A stretch of DNA of 64,000 bases. Source: Deltaproteobacteria bacterium. Its GTDB lineage: Bacteria > Myxococcota > Kuafuiibacteriia > Kuafuiibacteriales > Kuafuiibacteriaceae. Both the position numbers and the translations under genes were made by a program. Positions 1 through 8,683 of this stretch are shown piece by piece. Numbering within the stretch: the first letter of the stretch is position 1; every line of letters starts with the position of its first letter. The DNA lies in NCBI GenBank assembly GCA_016703535.1, contig JADJBV010000002.1, positions 992,001-1,056,000 of the forward strand, written 5' to 3'. Under the pieces are notes generated by a model, which saw nothing but the letters and a program-made list of their open reading frames with translations, was not told the origin of the DNA and searched no databases.

Positions 1-752
1 AGCTTCGAAAACGCGGCAAAAACAAGGACATGTGCGACCTCTTCAAGTACATGAGCCGCGACGAGGCCCGTCACGCCGGCTTCATCAACGAGTGTCTCAA
101 GGACTTTGGGGTGGCGGTCGACCTGAGCTTTCTGACCAAAACTAAGAAGTACACTTACTTCAAACCCAAGTTCATCTTCTACGCGACCTACCTGTCCGAG
201 AAGATCGGCTACGCCCGCTACATCACCATCTTCCGCCAGCTGGAGCGGCACCCGGAGCTTCGCTTCCACCCGATCTTCAAGTGGTTCAAGGAGTGGTGCA
301 ACGACGAGTTCCGGCACGGCGAGGCCTTCGCGTTGTTGATGCGCGCCAATCCGCACCTGCTCACCGGCTTCAACCGCTATTGGGTGCGCTTCTTCCAGCT
401 GGCGGTGTTCGCGACCATGTTCGTCCGCGATCATCACCGGCCCGCCTTCCACCAGGCCTTGGGCCTGGAGCCCGCCGCTTACGGGATGCAGGTCTTCCGG
501 ATCACCATCGAGATCTGTAAGCAGGTGTTCCCGGATCTCCTCGACGTCGACAACCCCGCGTTTTTGGCGGGCCTGGAGCGGCTCAACACTTTGGCGAAGG
601 AGATCGAGGTTGCCTCGGCCGGTGGCGTGTTGGGCAAGGTGAAGGCCCTCTGGCTGCGAGGCAAGGTGGTGGCCACCATGGCGCGCCTCTACTTCCTGCC
701 CACTCTGCGGAACACCTTGCCGGCCGAAACTCGGCTGGAGCCCGCGTGGTAA
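1..752 (+). CDS. acsF: Aerobic Mg-protoporphyrin IX monomethyl ester oxidative cyclase AcsF (C-terminal part)
   Basis: The 5' end lies outside the window; the frame is open from base 3 (about 249 codons). AcsF is the O2-dependent diiron enzyme that forms ring E of (bacterio)chlorophyll, making protochlorophyllide from Mg-protoporphyrin monomethyl ester. Both ferritin-like iron-binding motifs are visible: SRDEARHAGF near the start and NDEFRHGEAF about 90 residues on. Between them is the family-typical block KPKFIFYATYLSEKIGYARY. The C-terminus is basic and ends in LEPAW. puhE follows after 10 bp on the same strand, the order seen in proteobacterial photosynthesis gene clusters. Identification is by recognised motifs. 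The missing N-terminal part cannot be assessed, and any partner subunit would lie to the left. Confidence 0.95.
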   Translation, partial: LRKRGKNKDMCDLFKYMSRDEARHAGFINECLKDFGVAVDLSFLTKTKKYTYFKPKFIFYATYLSEKIGYARYITIFRQLERHPELRFHPIFKWFKEWCNDEFRHGEAFALLMRANPHLLTGFNRYWVRFFQLAVFATMFVRDHHRPAFHQALGLEPAAYGMQVFRITIEICKQVFPDLLDVDNPAFLAGLERLNTLAKEIEVASAGGVLGKVKALWLRGKVVATMARLYFLPTLRNTLPAETRLEPAW

Positions 753-762
753 TGGCGCTCCG

Positions 763-1572
763 ATGTTGAGCCACGCGCTCGCGGCGTTGTTCGTGTTGTT
801 CGTTTGGTGGGCCAGCACCGCCTTGGTGTTGTTCATCAACGGCCTCCCGCGTTCGACCCATCGTTACAGCCTCGTGGCCGCCAGCCTTTTGGGCGTGGGG
901 GCCATGTGGGGCCTGGCCGAGGGCTCTTCGGACGCGAGCACCTCCGGCGCCTATCGGGCCTTCGTGTGTGGTCTGCTGGTGTGGGCCTGGCACGAGATCA
1001 CCTTCCTCTTTGGCGTGTTGACCGGGCCTCGCAAGTTGCCTTGCCCTCCGGACGCACAAGGGTGGCGGCGGTTTTGGTTGGCCACGGCGGCGGTGATCCA
1101 CCACGAGGTGGCTTTGGCGTTGACCATGGCGGCGATGGTCGGCTTGACCTGGGGTGAGCCCAATCAGGTCGGCACCTGGACGTTTTTGGTGCTCTGGATC
1201 ATGCGCTTGAGCGCCAAGCTCAACGTGTTTTTGGGCGTCCGGAACCTGGCGGTCGACTTCATCCCGGAGCACCTCCGGTACCTGACCAGCTACTTCCGGA
1301 AGGCCCGGGCCAACCCGTTGATGCCGGTATCGATCTTGGGCTCGTCCGGGATCTTGATCTGGTTGCTGGCCCCGGCCCTGGCCGAGGGGGCGAGCCCCTT
1401 TGTGGTGGTCGGGACCACCCTGGTCGCCACCATGTTGGCTTTGGGGGTCCTGGAGCACCTCTTTTTGGCCCTGCCGGTCCCTGACGCGGTGCTCTGGCGA
1501 TGGGCGCTGCGGGCGAATCGTCGGGAGGGTGGCGGAACAGCCCCTTGTCCGGAGAAGGATGCCGTTGGATGA
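763..1572 (+). CDS. puhE: Photosynthetic complex assembly protein PuhE (DUF3623)
   Basis: A 269-residue integral membrane protein with about seven hydrophobic segments (first about residues 3-25, last about 205-235). The charged and polar stretches match the PuhE family: WAWHEITFLFGVLTGPRK, HHEVALALTMAA, and a segment with RLSAKLNVFLGVRN followed by EHLRYLTSYFR. PuhE proteins are encoded beside puhA/puhB/puhC and acsF in proteobacterial photosynthesis clusters and are implicated in reaction-centre/LH1 assembly; their biochemical role is not settled. The gene starts 10 bp after acsF, and its stop codon overlaps the start of the next gene (ATGA), so the three are very probably co-transcribed. 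Confidence 0.9.
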   Translation: MLSHALAALFVLFVWWASTALVLFINGLPRSTHRYSLVAASLLGVGAMWGLAEGSSDASTSGAYRAFVCGLLVWAWHEITFLFGVLTGPRKLPCPPDAQGWRRFWLATAAVIHHEVALALTMAAMVGLTWGEPNQVGTWTFLVLWIMRLSAKLNVFLGVRNLAVDFIPEHLRYLTSYFRKARANPLMPVSILGSSGILIWLLAPALAEGASPFVVVGTTLVATMLALGVLEHLFLALPVPDAVLWRWALRANRREGGGTAPCPEKDAVG

Positions 1573-2159
1573 AGGGTTTGGTTTTGGCGATGAATACTCG
1601 AACGACGGTGTGGGTGTGGGCGGGCCTCGGTGCCTTGGGGTTCGGTTGCGGTGAGGCCAAAGAGCCGCCCGCCGCCGAACCGACCGAGCTGATCGGGCTG
1701 CGCACCACGGATCAGCAGGCCCTTCACGGTTATGATCAGGTCGACGCCGAAAAGGGCGTCTATCAACTTCCAGTCGCTCGGGCGATCGAGGTGGTGGCCG
1801 CCGATCCCCAACTCCTGGCCTCGCTGGTCAAGTTGCCGGACCTCGAGGAGATGACCCCCATCGCCCGGGGCGAATACCACTTCAACAACACCTACGCCTG
1901 CGCCGGTTGCCACCTCCTGGATGGCAAGCAGAAGTTGGGGCCCCACCTCAACGGTCGCTTCGGCGGCCCACCGTCGGTGTTGGAGAGCGGCGAAAGTGTC
2001 GCCTTCGATGAGGCCTACTTCAACGAAAGTGTCCTCAACTCCCGGGCCAAGATGGTCAAAGGTTTCCCACCGATCATGCCGGTGTTCGAAGGCCGCATCT
2101 CCACCGCCGATCTCGATGACCTGCGGGCCTTCTTGAAGACCACCAAACCCGCCAGCTGA
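1569..2159 (+). CDS. Monoheme c-type cytochrome lipoprotein coupled to puhE
   Basis: 196 residues from the ATG that overlaps the puhE stop (ATGA). The N-terminus is a lipoprotein signal with the lipobox Cys at residue 27 (GFGC), followed by a Pro/Ala/Glu-rich linker. One heme c motif, CAGCH, is at residues 111-115. The C-terminal segment with PPIMPVFEG supplies the likely axial Met and resembles the cytochrome c domain fused to COX subunit II. The GVYQLPVARAIE segment resembles stretches in alternative complex III and caa3 cytochromes. Position directly after puhE parallels cycA (cytochrome c2) in other photosynthesis clusters. A membrane-anchored electron donor to the reaction centre is therefore a plausible role (inference); a respiratory role is equally possible from sequence alone. 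Confidence 0.8.
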   Translation: MKGLVLAMNTRTTVWVWAGLGALGFGCGEAKEPPAAEPTELIGLRTTDQQALHGYDQVDAEKGVYQLPVARAIEVVAADPQLLASLVKLPDLEEMTPIARGEYHFNNTYACAGCHLLDGKQKLGPHLNGRFGGPPSVLESGESVAFDEAYFNESVLNSRAKMVKGFPPIMPVFEGRISTADLDDLRAFLKTTKPAS

Positions 2160-2181
2160 TCGCGGGGCGTTCGGGCGGCGT

Positions 2182-3603
2182 TCACTCGATCGCGTCCGGG
2201 CAGCCGGGGCCCAGTTGTTCGCCGACCTCCATCAAGCTCAGATCCCGATCCCCGTCGCCGATCACCCAATGTCTCCCTGAAAACGGGATGAGCGCGAAGG
2301 TCTCGTTTTGTCCGGGGATGGTTTGAGCTCCGCAAGCCAACTTGCGATCCCCAAGTTCGTGGGACTGAGTCAACACCGAACGTGCGCCGGTGAACATCCA
2401 GCCGCCGGGGTGGGGCACCAAGGCGTCGATGGCCTGCAATTGGTCGCCGAGCTGAACCCAGCGGCCCGACGGCTCGAGCCGAAAGACCCGCCCGACGCCG
2501 GTGCCCACCACGATCCGACCTTGTTCGTCGAGGCGGGCCACCGTCGCGCCGTCTTGGGGTTGTTGGGGATCGACCGGGGGCAACCAGGTCTGCTTTTGAT
2601 CTCCCTCGAGCTCCACCACCTGGCCTGAGGCCCGGAAGGTGACCACCAACCGGTCACCTTGACGGTCCATCGGCACTCGGCAGGGGCGGCAACTTTCGGT
2701 GGGCCCGCAGGTGCCGGCGACGGGCACACAGGCGCCGCCGTCATCCATCACCGTCTCCCAGGTGTCGCCGCGTCTTCGATAGAGCCGTCCTCGATCGGTC
2801 GCGGCCCACACCGGCGCGCTGTCAGCGCCGATGCTGACGTTGGCGTAGACCTGGGGCGCTTCGGGCAAAGAAGGCAACGCTGCACACCTGCTCCCGTCCT
2901 GGCGGCGACAGCTGAAGTTCCCCCGGCGATCGATCAAGTGGAGTTGACCGTCGTGGTCGATGGTCCCGCCGGCGAAGGCCTCCTCCCGAGGTTGGAGTTG
3001 GTTGTGCTCGGGTGTGGAGTACAGCAGATCGCCCGTGCGCCAGGCCGTGACCAGCTCGTCGCCCCACATCCCAGCGAAGGCCAAGGTCGATCCCAAGAGG
3101 CCGCGCCCGGTGGAGCTGGTCTCGGGCATGGGGGGCCCAGGCGTAAACAACAACCCGCGGCACGGGTTCGGGATCCGGGCCACGATCGATCGATCCTCCA
3201 GGGTGCGGGGCAAGTTGCCCTCGGACCAGGCGCCGTTCTTGAGTTCGAAGATCCGATCGGGCGTCGGGATCGCTTCAGTCAACTCAAGGTCGGGGCCATC
3301 CGGCTCACATTGACCAGCTCGTTCGATCCGGCTGGGGACCGGGCCCGGTGCGAGACCCAAGGTCGAGAGGGGCGCGTCGTAGAGCAAGGCATAGGTGCCC
3401 TCGAGCACGACGGGCTTTCGAGCGGCCTCGAGGAGCGGTGGGCCCTCGACCTCGACGGCCACCAGGCGATAGTCACCACCGGCGGGCAAGGCGAAGACCA
3501 AAGACTCACCACCGCCCAAAGGTGGCAGCACCTCGGCCTGCATGCAGCCCAGGCACAACAACCAGATCCCACCCCAGCCCCGCACGCCCCGGCAGCATAC
3601 CAC
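2182..3603 (-). CDS. Secreted lipoprotein, possibly beta-propeller, function unknown
   Basis: 473 residues. A short hydrophobic signal ends in LLCLGC (lipobox). The GTG at 3603 is used here; an internal GTG at 3585 would give a more typical 14-residue signal. The body has repeated stretches of the type LHLIDRRGNF, VWAATDRGRLYRR, RIVVGTGVGRVFRL and GWMFTGARS spaced about 50-60 residues apart. These suggest blades of a beta-propeller (inference). A Cys-rich patch (CVPVAGTCGPTESCRPCR) lies in the middle. It sits 16 bp downstream of the Kelch lipoprotein gene on the same strand, so the two may be co-expressed surface proteins. No enzymatic motif was recognised. Confidence 0.75.
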   Translation of the reverse strand: MVCCRGVRGWGGIWLLCLGCMQAEVLPPLGGGESLVFALPAGGDYRLVAVEVEGPPLLEAARKPVVLEGTYALLYDAPLSTLGLAPGPVPSRIERAGQCEPDGPDLELTEAIPTPDRIFELKNGAWSEGNLPRTLEDRSIVARIPNPCRGLLFTPGPPMPETSSTGRGLLGSTLAFAGMWGDELVTAWRTGDLLYSTPEHNQLQPREEAFAGGTIDHDGQLHLIDRRGNFSCRRQDGSRCAALPSLPEAPQVYANVSIGADSAPVWAATDRGRLYRRRGDTWETVMDDGGACVPVAGTCGPTESCRPCRVPMDRQGDRLVVTFRASGQVVELEGDQKQTWLPPVDPQQPQDGATVARLDEQGRIVVGTGVGRVFRLEPSGRWVQLGDQLQAIDALVPHPGGWMFTGARSVLTQSHELGDRKLACGAQTIPGQNETFALIPFSGRHWVIGDGDRDLSLMEVGEQLGPGCPDAIE

Positions 3604-3619
3604 CTGGTATGTCGTTCGG

Positions 3620-6151
3620 TCAGGGCAAACTCACGCCGGGTCGAAGCTCCAGCTGGCCGTCGAGCTGATCGACCTCCAACACCGCCTCGATCGTTTCGGT
3701 GGCCGGGTTGAGCGTCACCACCGTCACCGGGACCACGCCCTCCGGGCTGACAAAACGCTCGGGCTGATCTTGGACCTCGATCAACAACTCTTCGACCGCG
3801 CCGTTGGGACCCATGGGGCGGGTCGCGACGTCGACCCAACTCCGGGCCTCGTGATCCCACAACTTGACCACCACTCCTCCACCCAAGGTGGTGCCCCCGC
3901 CCAGGCCGTCGAGATCGCCGGTGCCGCTGGCCCGGACCCGCAGGGTCAAACGTTCGATGCCCTTCGGGCGTGGGGCGGCCAGGTCGATGTTGGCGACCAG
4001 GTACGGGAAACTCGGCGCCGAGATGATCTGGTGGATGTCGGCCGGGACAAAACGAGAGTCGAAGCGTTGGCCGCCGTACACCACCGTGACCTCTCGATCC
4101 GGATCGTAGACCAGGTTGGGCCACGCCCGCGGCACGGGGGGATCGAGATCGGCGCGCCGCCACCCGGTGTTGGCGCTGGTGGCGGTGCCGGTGAGGAACC
4201 AGCTGTCGTAGTCCCAGATCGGATAGTTGTTGTCGCCCCACAACACCACCTGCCGGCGCGCCGAGTCGTAGGCGAAGCCGAAGCCCTGCCGTTCGTCGAG
4301 GGAGTCCGGGACCTGGGCCGTGGTGCTGAGCTGGCCGTTCTTGAGGATCCAGAAGTCCAGCCGGCTGGTCCGTGGATAAACGTAGCCCAAACCGATCGCC
4401 ACGCCTTCAACCTCTTCGTCCCAATAGACCAGGTGGCTGTAGCGGCCGCCGAAGGTGGTGGGGAGCGGCGTCAACTCGGTGTAGCGCCAGGTGTCGGGCG
4501 TGGCGCCGGGCTCCAGGGCGAAGCTGTCCTCGTGGGGGAACAAGGCTCCGGCCGCCGAGCGCCCGTTGATGATGAAATAACGATCGAAGATCGGATCCCA
4601 AACCAGCGGCGTGCGACGAGGGGCGGGGGTCGGGCCGCTGGGGCGGAGTTTGGTCCACTGATAACCTTGGGGCGTGTTGCAGATCTGCCAGGCGTCGTCG
4701 AGGTGACCCACGTAGTAGAAGGTTGGATCGTCGGTTTCCTCGAGACCCTCGCCTCCGAACATGAGCCCGCAGCCCCGATCGTTGAAGGCGATGGTGTGCC
4801 CGCCTCGACCGGTCGGCGTCTCTCCGTACCGATAGCTGGGGCCGTATTGGGTCTCGTACTGCTGCAGCTGTTCGTTCCATCGCAGGATCAAGGTGCGCTC
4901 GAAGTAGGAGTCGAAGTCGTCCGGGTCTTCGGCGCTGTTCAAGCCGCCGAAGGTGACGATGGCCCGGCCCACCGGATCGTAGCCGCTCGGCATCCAGATC
5001 GCGTCTTCGTAGGCGTTGGGCAGGCGGCCCACCGGCTCGAAGCCGACCCGGGCCCGGACCGTCGCGTGACGGGCGTCGGCGACCAACAAAGAGGGCGCCA
5101 ACTCTTGGGTGCGGTTGTTCAAGAAGTTGGAGCTGGCCGGCGCGGCGCTGTAGCGCACCGCGGTCCGCACCGCGGCCTCGGGGGTGGCAGCGGCGCCCAA
5201 GGAGAGCCGCCATTGCTCGGGGATCGGCGTGCGGGCGCTGGTTCGACCCAGGCGATCGATCACCTCGAGCAACACGCGCCCCGGCGTCGAGCCGCCCAAG
5301 CTGGTGGTAGGCAAAGAGCCGCCGGCGCCCGCCTGGAGCCGGGCCAACACCGTGGCTCCGGTTTCGTCGTAGACCAAGACCTCGGCGATGCCCACGTCGT
5401 CGAGGAGGCCTCCGGCGCTGATGCTGATGGTGGCCGGTGTCCCCGGAGCGTCCCGGCGCAACATGACCTTGGACGGATCGACCGCCGGGGCGGCTTGATC
5501 AACCGCAAACGGCAAGAGCCCATCCCCGCCACAGTCGTCGCTGGTGTTGCCGGCGAGATCCGTCAACTTCACCAAGAGATCTGAGGCCGCCGCGGGATCT
5601 TGTACGGTCACTCGGTGGGTCGCCGACCACGACTGACCGGCCCCGACGGGGGTCTCCCAGTCCAAACCCGAGCGTAAGATCCGGGGCGGATCTCGGAGGC
5701 TTTCGCTGGCCTCGATGGTCACCACCACGTTGGTCTCTGGCGCGGCGATCTCGGGTGAGACGTTCAACTGCACAAAACGGGGGCAATCAAAGTCGAGGGT
5801 GACCTGGGCGCTGGCCACCGACTCTCGGCCTTCGTCGTCCCGGGCCTTGATCACCACCAAGGTGGTCCCTTGTTGATAGTCCGGCGGCCGGACCCCGGGC
5901 AACACACAACGCAGGCGTTCGTTGGAGGCGGACTCGGGGGTGCACTCGCCGGTGTGGCCCGCCAGATCCCAGGTCAAGGTGGCGGGGCGAGGACCGGAGA
6001 TGGTGAAGCTGAGATCGATCGGGACATCGGCCCGCACGTTTTGCGGCGAGACCACCAGGTTGCCCAAACGCACCGAACTTTGATCGGTGCCCGCCACCGG
6101 TCGGGAGCAAGCGGCGGCCAAGAGGAGCCAAGGGGCCAGGGGTCTGCGCAC
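3620..6151 (-). CDS. Large Kelch-repeat lipoprotein
   Basis: 843 residues from a GTG at 6151. The frame stays open upstream to 6445, but only the GTG yields a proper lipoprotein signal (WLLLAAAC). The first ~350 residues look like Ig/FN3-type beta-domains (VDIPIDLSF-like beginnings, GRESVASAQVTLDFDC). Residues from about 400 contain at least five Kelch motifs, for example GGHTIAFNDRGCGLMFGGEG, SHLVYWDEEVEGVAIG and NLVYDPDREVTVVYGG. The C-terminal ~120 residues form another predicted beta-domain. Likely an outer-membrane-anchored surface protein; binding partners are unknown. The domain reading is by eye. Confidence 0.8.
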   Translation of the reverse strand: MRRPLAPWLLLAAACSRPVAGTDQSSVRLGNLVVSPQNVRADVPIDLSFTISGPRPATLTWDLAGHTGECTPESASNERLRCVLPGVRPPDYQQGTTLVVIKARDDEGRESVASAQVTLDFDCPRFVQLNVSPEIAAPETNVVVTIEASESLRDPPRILRSGLDWETPVGAGQSWSATHRVTVQDPAAASDLLVKLTDLAGNTSDDCGGDGLLPFAVDQAAPAVDPSKVMLRRDAPGTPATISISAGGLLDDVGIAEVLVYDETGATVLARLQAGAGGSLPTTSLGGSTPGRVLLEVIDRLGRTSARTPIPEQWRLSLGAAATPEAAVRTAVRYSAAPASSNFLNNRTQELAPSLLVADARHATVRARVGFEPVGRLPNAYEDAIWMPSGYDPVGRAIVTFGGLNSAEDPDDFDSYFERTLILRWNEQLQQYETQYGPSYRYGETPTGRGGHTIAFNDRGCGLMFGGEGLEETDDPTFYYVGHLDDAWQICNTPQGYQWTKLRPSGPTPAPRRTPLVWDPIFDRYFIINGRSAAGALFPHEDSFALEPGATPDTWRYTELTPLPTTFGGRYSHLVYWDEEVEGVAIGLGYVYPRTSRLDFWILKNGQLSTTAQVPDSLDERQGFGFAYDSARRQVVLWGDNNYPIWDYDSWFLTGTATSANTGWRRADLDPPVPRAWPNLVYDPDREVTVVYGGQRFDSRFVPADIHQIISAPSFPYLVANIDLAAPRPKGIERLTLRVRASGTGDLDGLGGGTTLGGGVVVKLWDHEARSWVDVATRPMGPNGAVEELLIEVQDQPERFVSPEGVVPVTVVTLNPATETIEAVLEVDQLDGQLELRPGVSLP

Positions 6152-6251
6152 GGTCAGGGAGTGTACACCTGGCGTCCCGGCGGGGCGAAGCCCATCCACC
6201 CCTCTTCGCGAGCTTTGCTCGGTGCGCGCCTTCGGTTTTTGGGACCGCGGC

Positions 6252-7175
6252 TCAGGTGTCCCAAGCGTCGACCAGGCCGCGGACACAGGCCCCCAAACCC
6301 CGCAGGTCGTACCCCCCCTCCAAAACCGCGGCGATCCGGCCGCCGCAGAGCTCTTCGGCCAAGGTGCGCCAGCGGGCGGCCAACTCCCGAAAGCCCCGGG
6401 CCGTGACCGTAAATCCGCCCAAGGGGTCGTCGACGAAGGGGTCAAAGCCGGCCGAGATCAGGATCACGTCGGGGGAGAAGTTGCGGACCGCCGGGGCCAA
6501 AACCTCTCGGGTCACCGACAAGAGGAGTTCGTCGCCGCTCCCGGCCGGCAGCGGGACGTTGAGCGTCGTGCCTTCCCCGGGACCTTGGCCTCGTTCGTCC
6601 CGGCCGCCGGTGCCTGGATAAAAGGGCCACTGATGGGTCGAGGCGTAAAAGACCCGCGGGTCCTCGTAGAACATCGCCTGGGTGCCGTTGCCGTGGTGGA
6701 CGTCCCAGTCATAGATCGCCACCCGCTCCGCCAACCCCAAGTCGAGGAGCGCCCGAGCGGCGATGGCCACGTTGTTGAGCAGACAAAAGCCCATCGCGGC
6801 TCCGGGCAGGGCGTGGTGGCCCGGGGGGCGGACCAAGGCCAGGCCGGGCGGCGCCGCACCTCTCGCCACTTGGGTCGCCAGATCGATGGTGGTCCCGGCC
6901 GCCAAAAACGCGGCCTCCACCGAACCCGGGCTGGTGCGGGTGTCCGGATCCAGATCGACCGAACGCCCCCGCACCAACTCCAACCGATCAACATACGCTG
7001 GCGTATGGACGCTCAAGATCTCTTCCCGGGTGGCGGCCCGGGGGGTGATCCAGCGCGGGGCCCGCAGATCCTCGAGGGCCCGTTCGATCGCCTTGAGCCG
7101 CTCCGGGCACTCCGGGTGCCCTGGCCCTTGATCGTGGGTGAGGAAGCGGGGGTCCTTGGCCAAAGAGACCGTCAC
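6252..7175 (-). CDS. Histone deacetylase-family (AcuC-like) zinc deacetylase
   Basis: 307 residues from a GTG at 7175. This start is chosen because AGGA lies 7 bases upstream and the longer reading to 7295 would overlap the preceding gene. Hallmarks of the arginase/deacetylase fold are present in order: RPPGHHA with the catalytic His pair, YDWDVHHGNGTQ with zinc-ligand Asp and His, and SAGFDPF with the second zinc-ligand Asp, then the C-terminal LEGGYDL. Bacterial members deacetylate acetyl-lysine on proteins (such as acetyl-CoA synthetase, in AcuC) or acetylpolyamines; the substrate cannot be told from sequence. It lies 31 bp downstream of a cytochrome-motif lipoprotein on the same strand. 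No signal peptide is seen, so it is cytoplasmic. Confidence 0.9.
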   Translation of the reverse strand: MTVSLAKDPRFLTHDQGPGHPECPERLKAIERALEDLRAPRWITPRAATREEILSVHTPAYVDRLELVRGRSVDLDPDTRTSPGSVEAAFLAAGTTIDLATQVARGAAPPGLALVRPPGHHALPGAAMGFCLLNNVAIAARALLDLGLAERVAIYDWDVHHGNGTQAMFYEDPRVFYASTHQWPFYPGTGGRDERGQGPGEGTTLNVPLPAGSGDELLLSVTREVLAPAVRNFSPDVILISAGFDPFVDDPLGGFTVTARGFRELAARWRTLAEELCGGRIAAVLEGGYDLRGLGACVRGLVDAWDT

Positions 7176-7206
7176 GCCCGCATCCTGCCACAGTTCGGGC
7201 AAGCGG

Positions 7207-8490
7207 CTAACGACGGCCGTCGCTCTCGGCCAGGGCCAGGGCCACCACCGCCGACTCGGCGCTGACCCGGGCGGTGATCGCCGGATCGGATCCAAAATAA
7301 CCGAAGGCGCGGAAGGACTCGGCCCGCTCCAGGTTGGGATCGAGGCGGCGCAGGTCGAAGCCTGGGGCGGTGAAGGCGGGGGGTAAGGCGCTCAAGACGT
7401 CGGCTCGGCGCCGGGCCGCTTGGTGCAGGGCGAAGTGGGCGACGTGGCAACTGACGCAGTCGTGGGTCGCCGGTGAACTTTGGGCCGGATCCAGCAGGGC
7501 CTGGGCCGCTTGGAACCGCTCCACCACCCGGGCTGCCGGATCTTCCAGGAAGGCCGCGCCTCGGTAGAAGTAGGCCAATGCGTCGTCGCCCGTCGGCGCT
7601 GGGTCCACGTCGTAGCCCTCGAGTCCGGTCCCGATGGTGGGTTGGGTGCTGCGTTGCACGACCTCGGACCCCAAGCGGGGGATCGGGTTGTGCACGGCCA
7701 GGCCCCCGACCCGATCGGTGGCCTCGAAGCTCCAGGCCGCGCCGTTGCCGTTCATGGTGGCGACCTGGCTGAGGGCGTCGCTGTGGGCCAAGCGGCGCAC
7801 CAAGCGGAAGAGCCGCTGCCCGTAGGGACCGTTCAGGCCTTCGGTGGCCAAGACGGGGTGCACCGTCAGCGGTTGGCCCCGGGTGCGGCCGTTCGCCAAG
7901 GCCCGCAGCTCTCGCAAGCCAACTTGCAGTTCGCTCCAGGCCGTGTCGTCCAGGTCGTAGAGCAGGTGGGCGGCCGAGTCGTGGGCCAAGGGCACCCCCA
8001 CGAACACCTGGATCGGCTGGGCGACCAAGCGGATCTGGCGGCGACAACTTGGGAGCGGCGCTTGCCCAGGGAAACAGTGATCGACCCGGACCCCCACGAT
8101 CTGGAAGTGATGGATCCGCTCTTCACGGGCCGGGACGCCCCCGTTGAGATCTTCGAAGGGCGGGAAGGTGTTGGTGGCCCAGCTCTCCTCGATCAGCCGA
8201 CGGCCATCGACCACCGTGTCCACGGCCCACAAGGCGGCGGGATCGGCCAGGGGGATGAGGAAAGAGACGTCGTTGAGGTCGAGTTCGGCGGGAGGTGGGG
8301 AACCAACGTCCGGGGTGGTGCCCGAGTCGACGCGAAGACCGGCGTCGAGGCCCGAGTCCGAGGCCAGGCCGCCGTCGGGCTCCAAGATATTGCCATCGGG
8401 TGGGCCGTAGATCCGGCACTCGGCGCCGCCGCAGAGGGGCGCTTCGCCGCAAGCCAGGTTGACGAACAAGAGGGGCAAGATCCGCCGCAT
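7207..8490 (-). CDS. Lipoprotein with C-terminal CxxCH heme-binding motif
   Basis: 427 residues. The signal ends in the lipobox VNLAC and is followed by an Asp/Gly/Ser linker of the type EPDGGLASDSGLDAG, common in myxobacterial secreted proteins. One heme c motif, CVSCH, lies about 75 residues before the C-terminus (HDCVSCHVAHF). The body has the look of large c-type cytochrome-like lipoproteins of Myxococcota but matches no family I can name. The upstream region (8491-8683) separates it from a divergent membrane-protein gene. Electron transfer at the cell surface is possible but not demonstrated by the sequence. Confidence 0.75.
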   Translation of the reverse strand: MRRILPLLFVNLACGEAPLCGGAECRIYGPPDGNILEPDGGLASDSGLDAGLRVDSGTTPDVGSPPPAELDLNDVSFLIPLADPAALWAVDTVVDGRRLIEESWATNTFPPFEDLNGGVPAREERIHHFQIVGVRVDHCFPGQAPLPSCRRQIRLVAQPIQVFVGVPLAHDSAAHLLYDLDDTAWSELQVGLRELRALANGRTRGQPLTVHPVLATEGLNGPYGQRLFRLVRRLAHSDALSQVATMNGNGAAWSFEATDRVGGLAVHNPIPRLGSEVVQRSTQPTIGTGLEGYDVDPAPTGDDALAYFYRGAAFLEDPAARVVERFQAAQALLDPAQSSPATHDCVSCHVAHFALHQAARRRADVLSALPPAFTAPGFDLRRLDPNLERAESFRAFGYFGSDPAITARVSAESAVVALALAESDGRR

Positions 8491-8683
8491 GGCCCAACGC
8501 TAGAGCAACCTTCGGGCCTAGGCCCGGTGGCCCAAATCCCGAGTCGAAGCGGGGAGGTGTCTATCAAAACGTTGAGGCCCGCCGTTAACAATGGGACGGC
8601 CGCCACAACTTTGCCATCACCTCTTCCGCACCTTGCCTCGGGGCCTACCCGGGGCCGCCGAGGGGGCCTCGTATCTTCGGGGC

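Noticed and set aside
3542..5584. 680-codon plus-strand open frame opposite the Kelch lipoprotein
   Set aside because: Arg/Gly/Ala-rich antisense frame with no ribosome site and no family pattern; the minus-strand Kelch protein explains the region.
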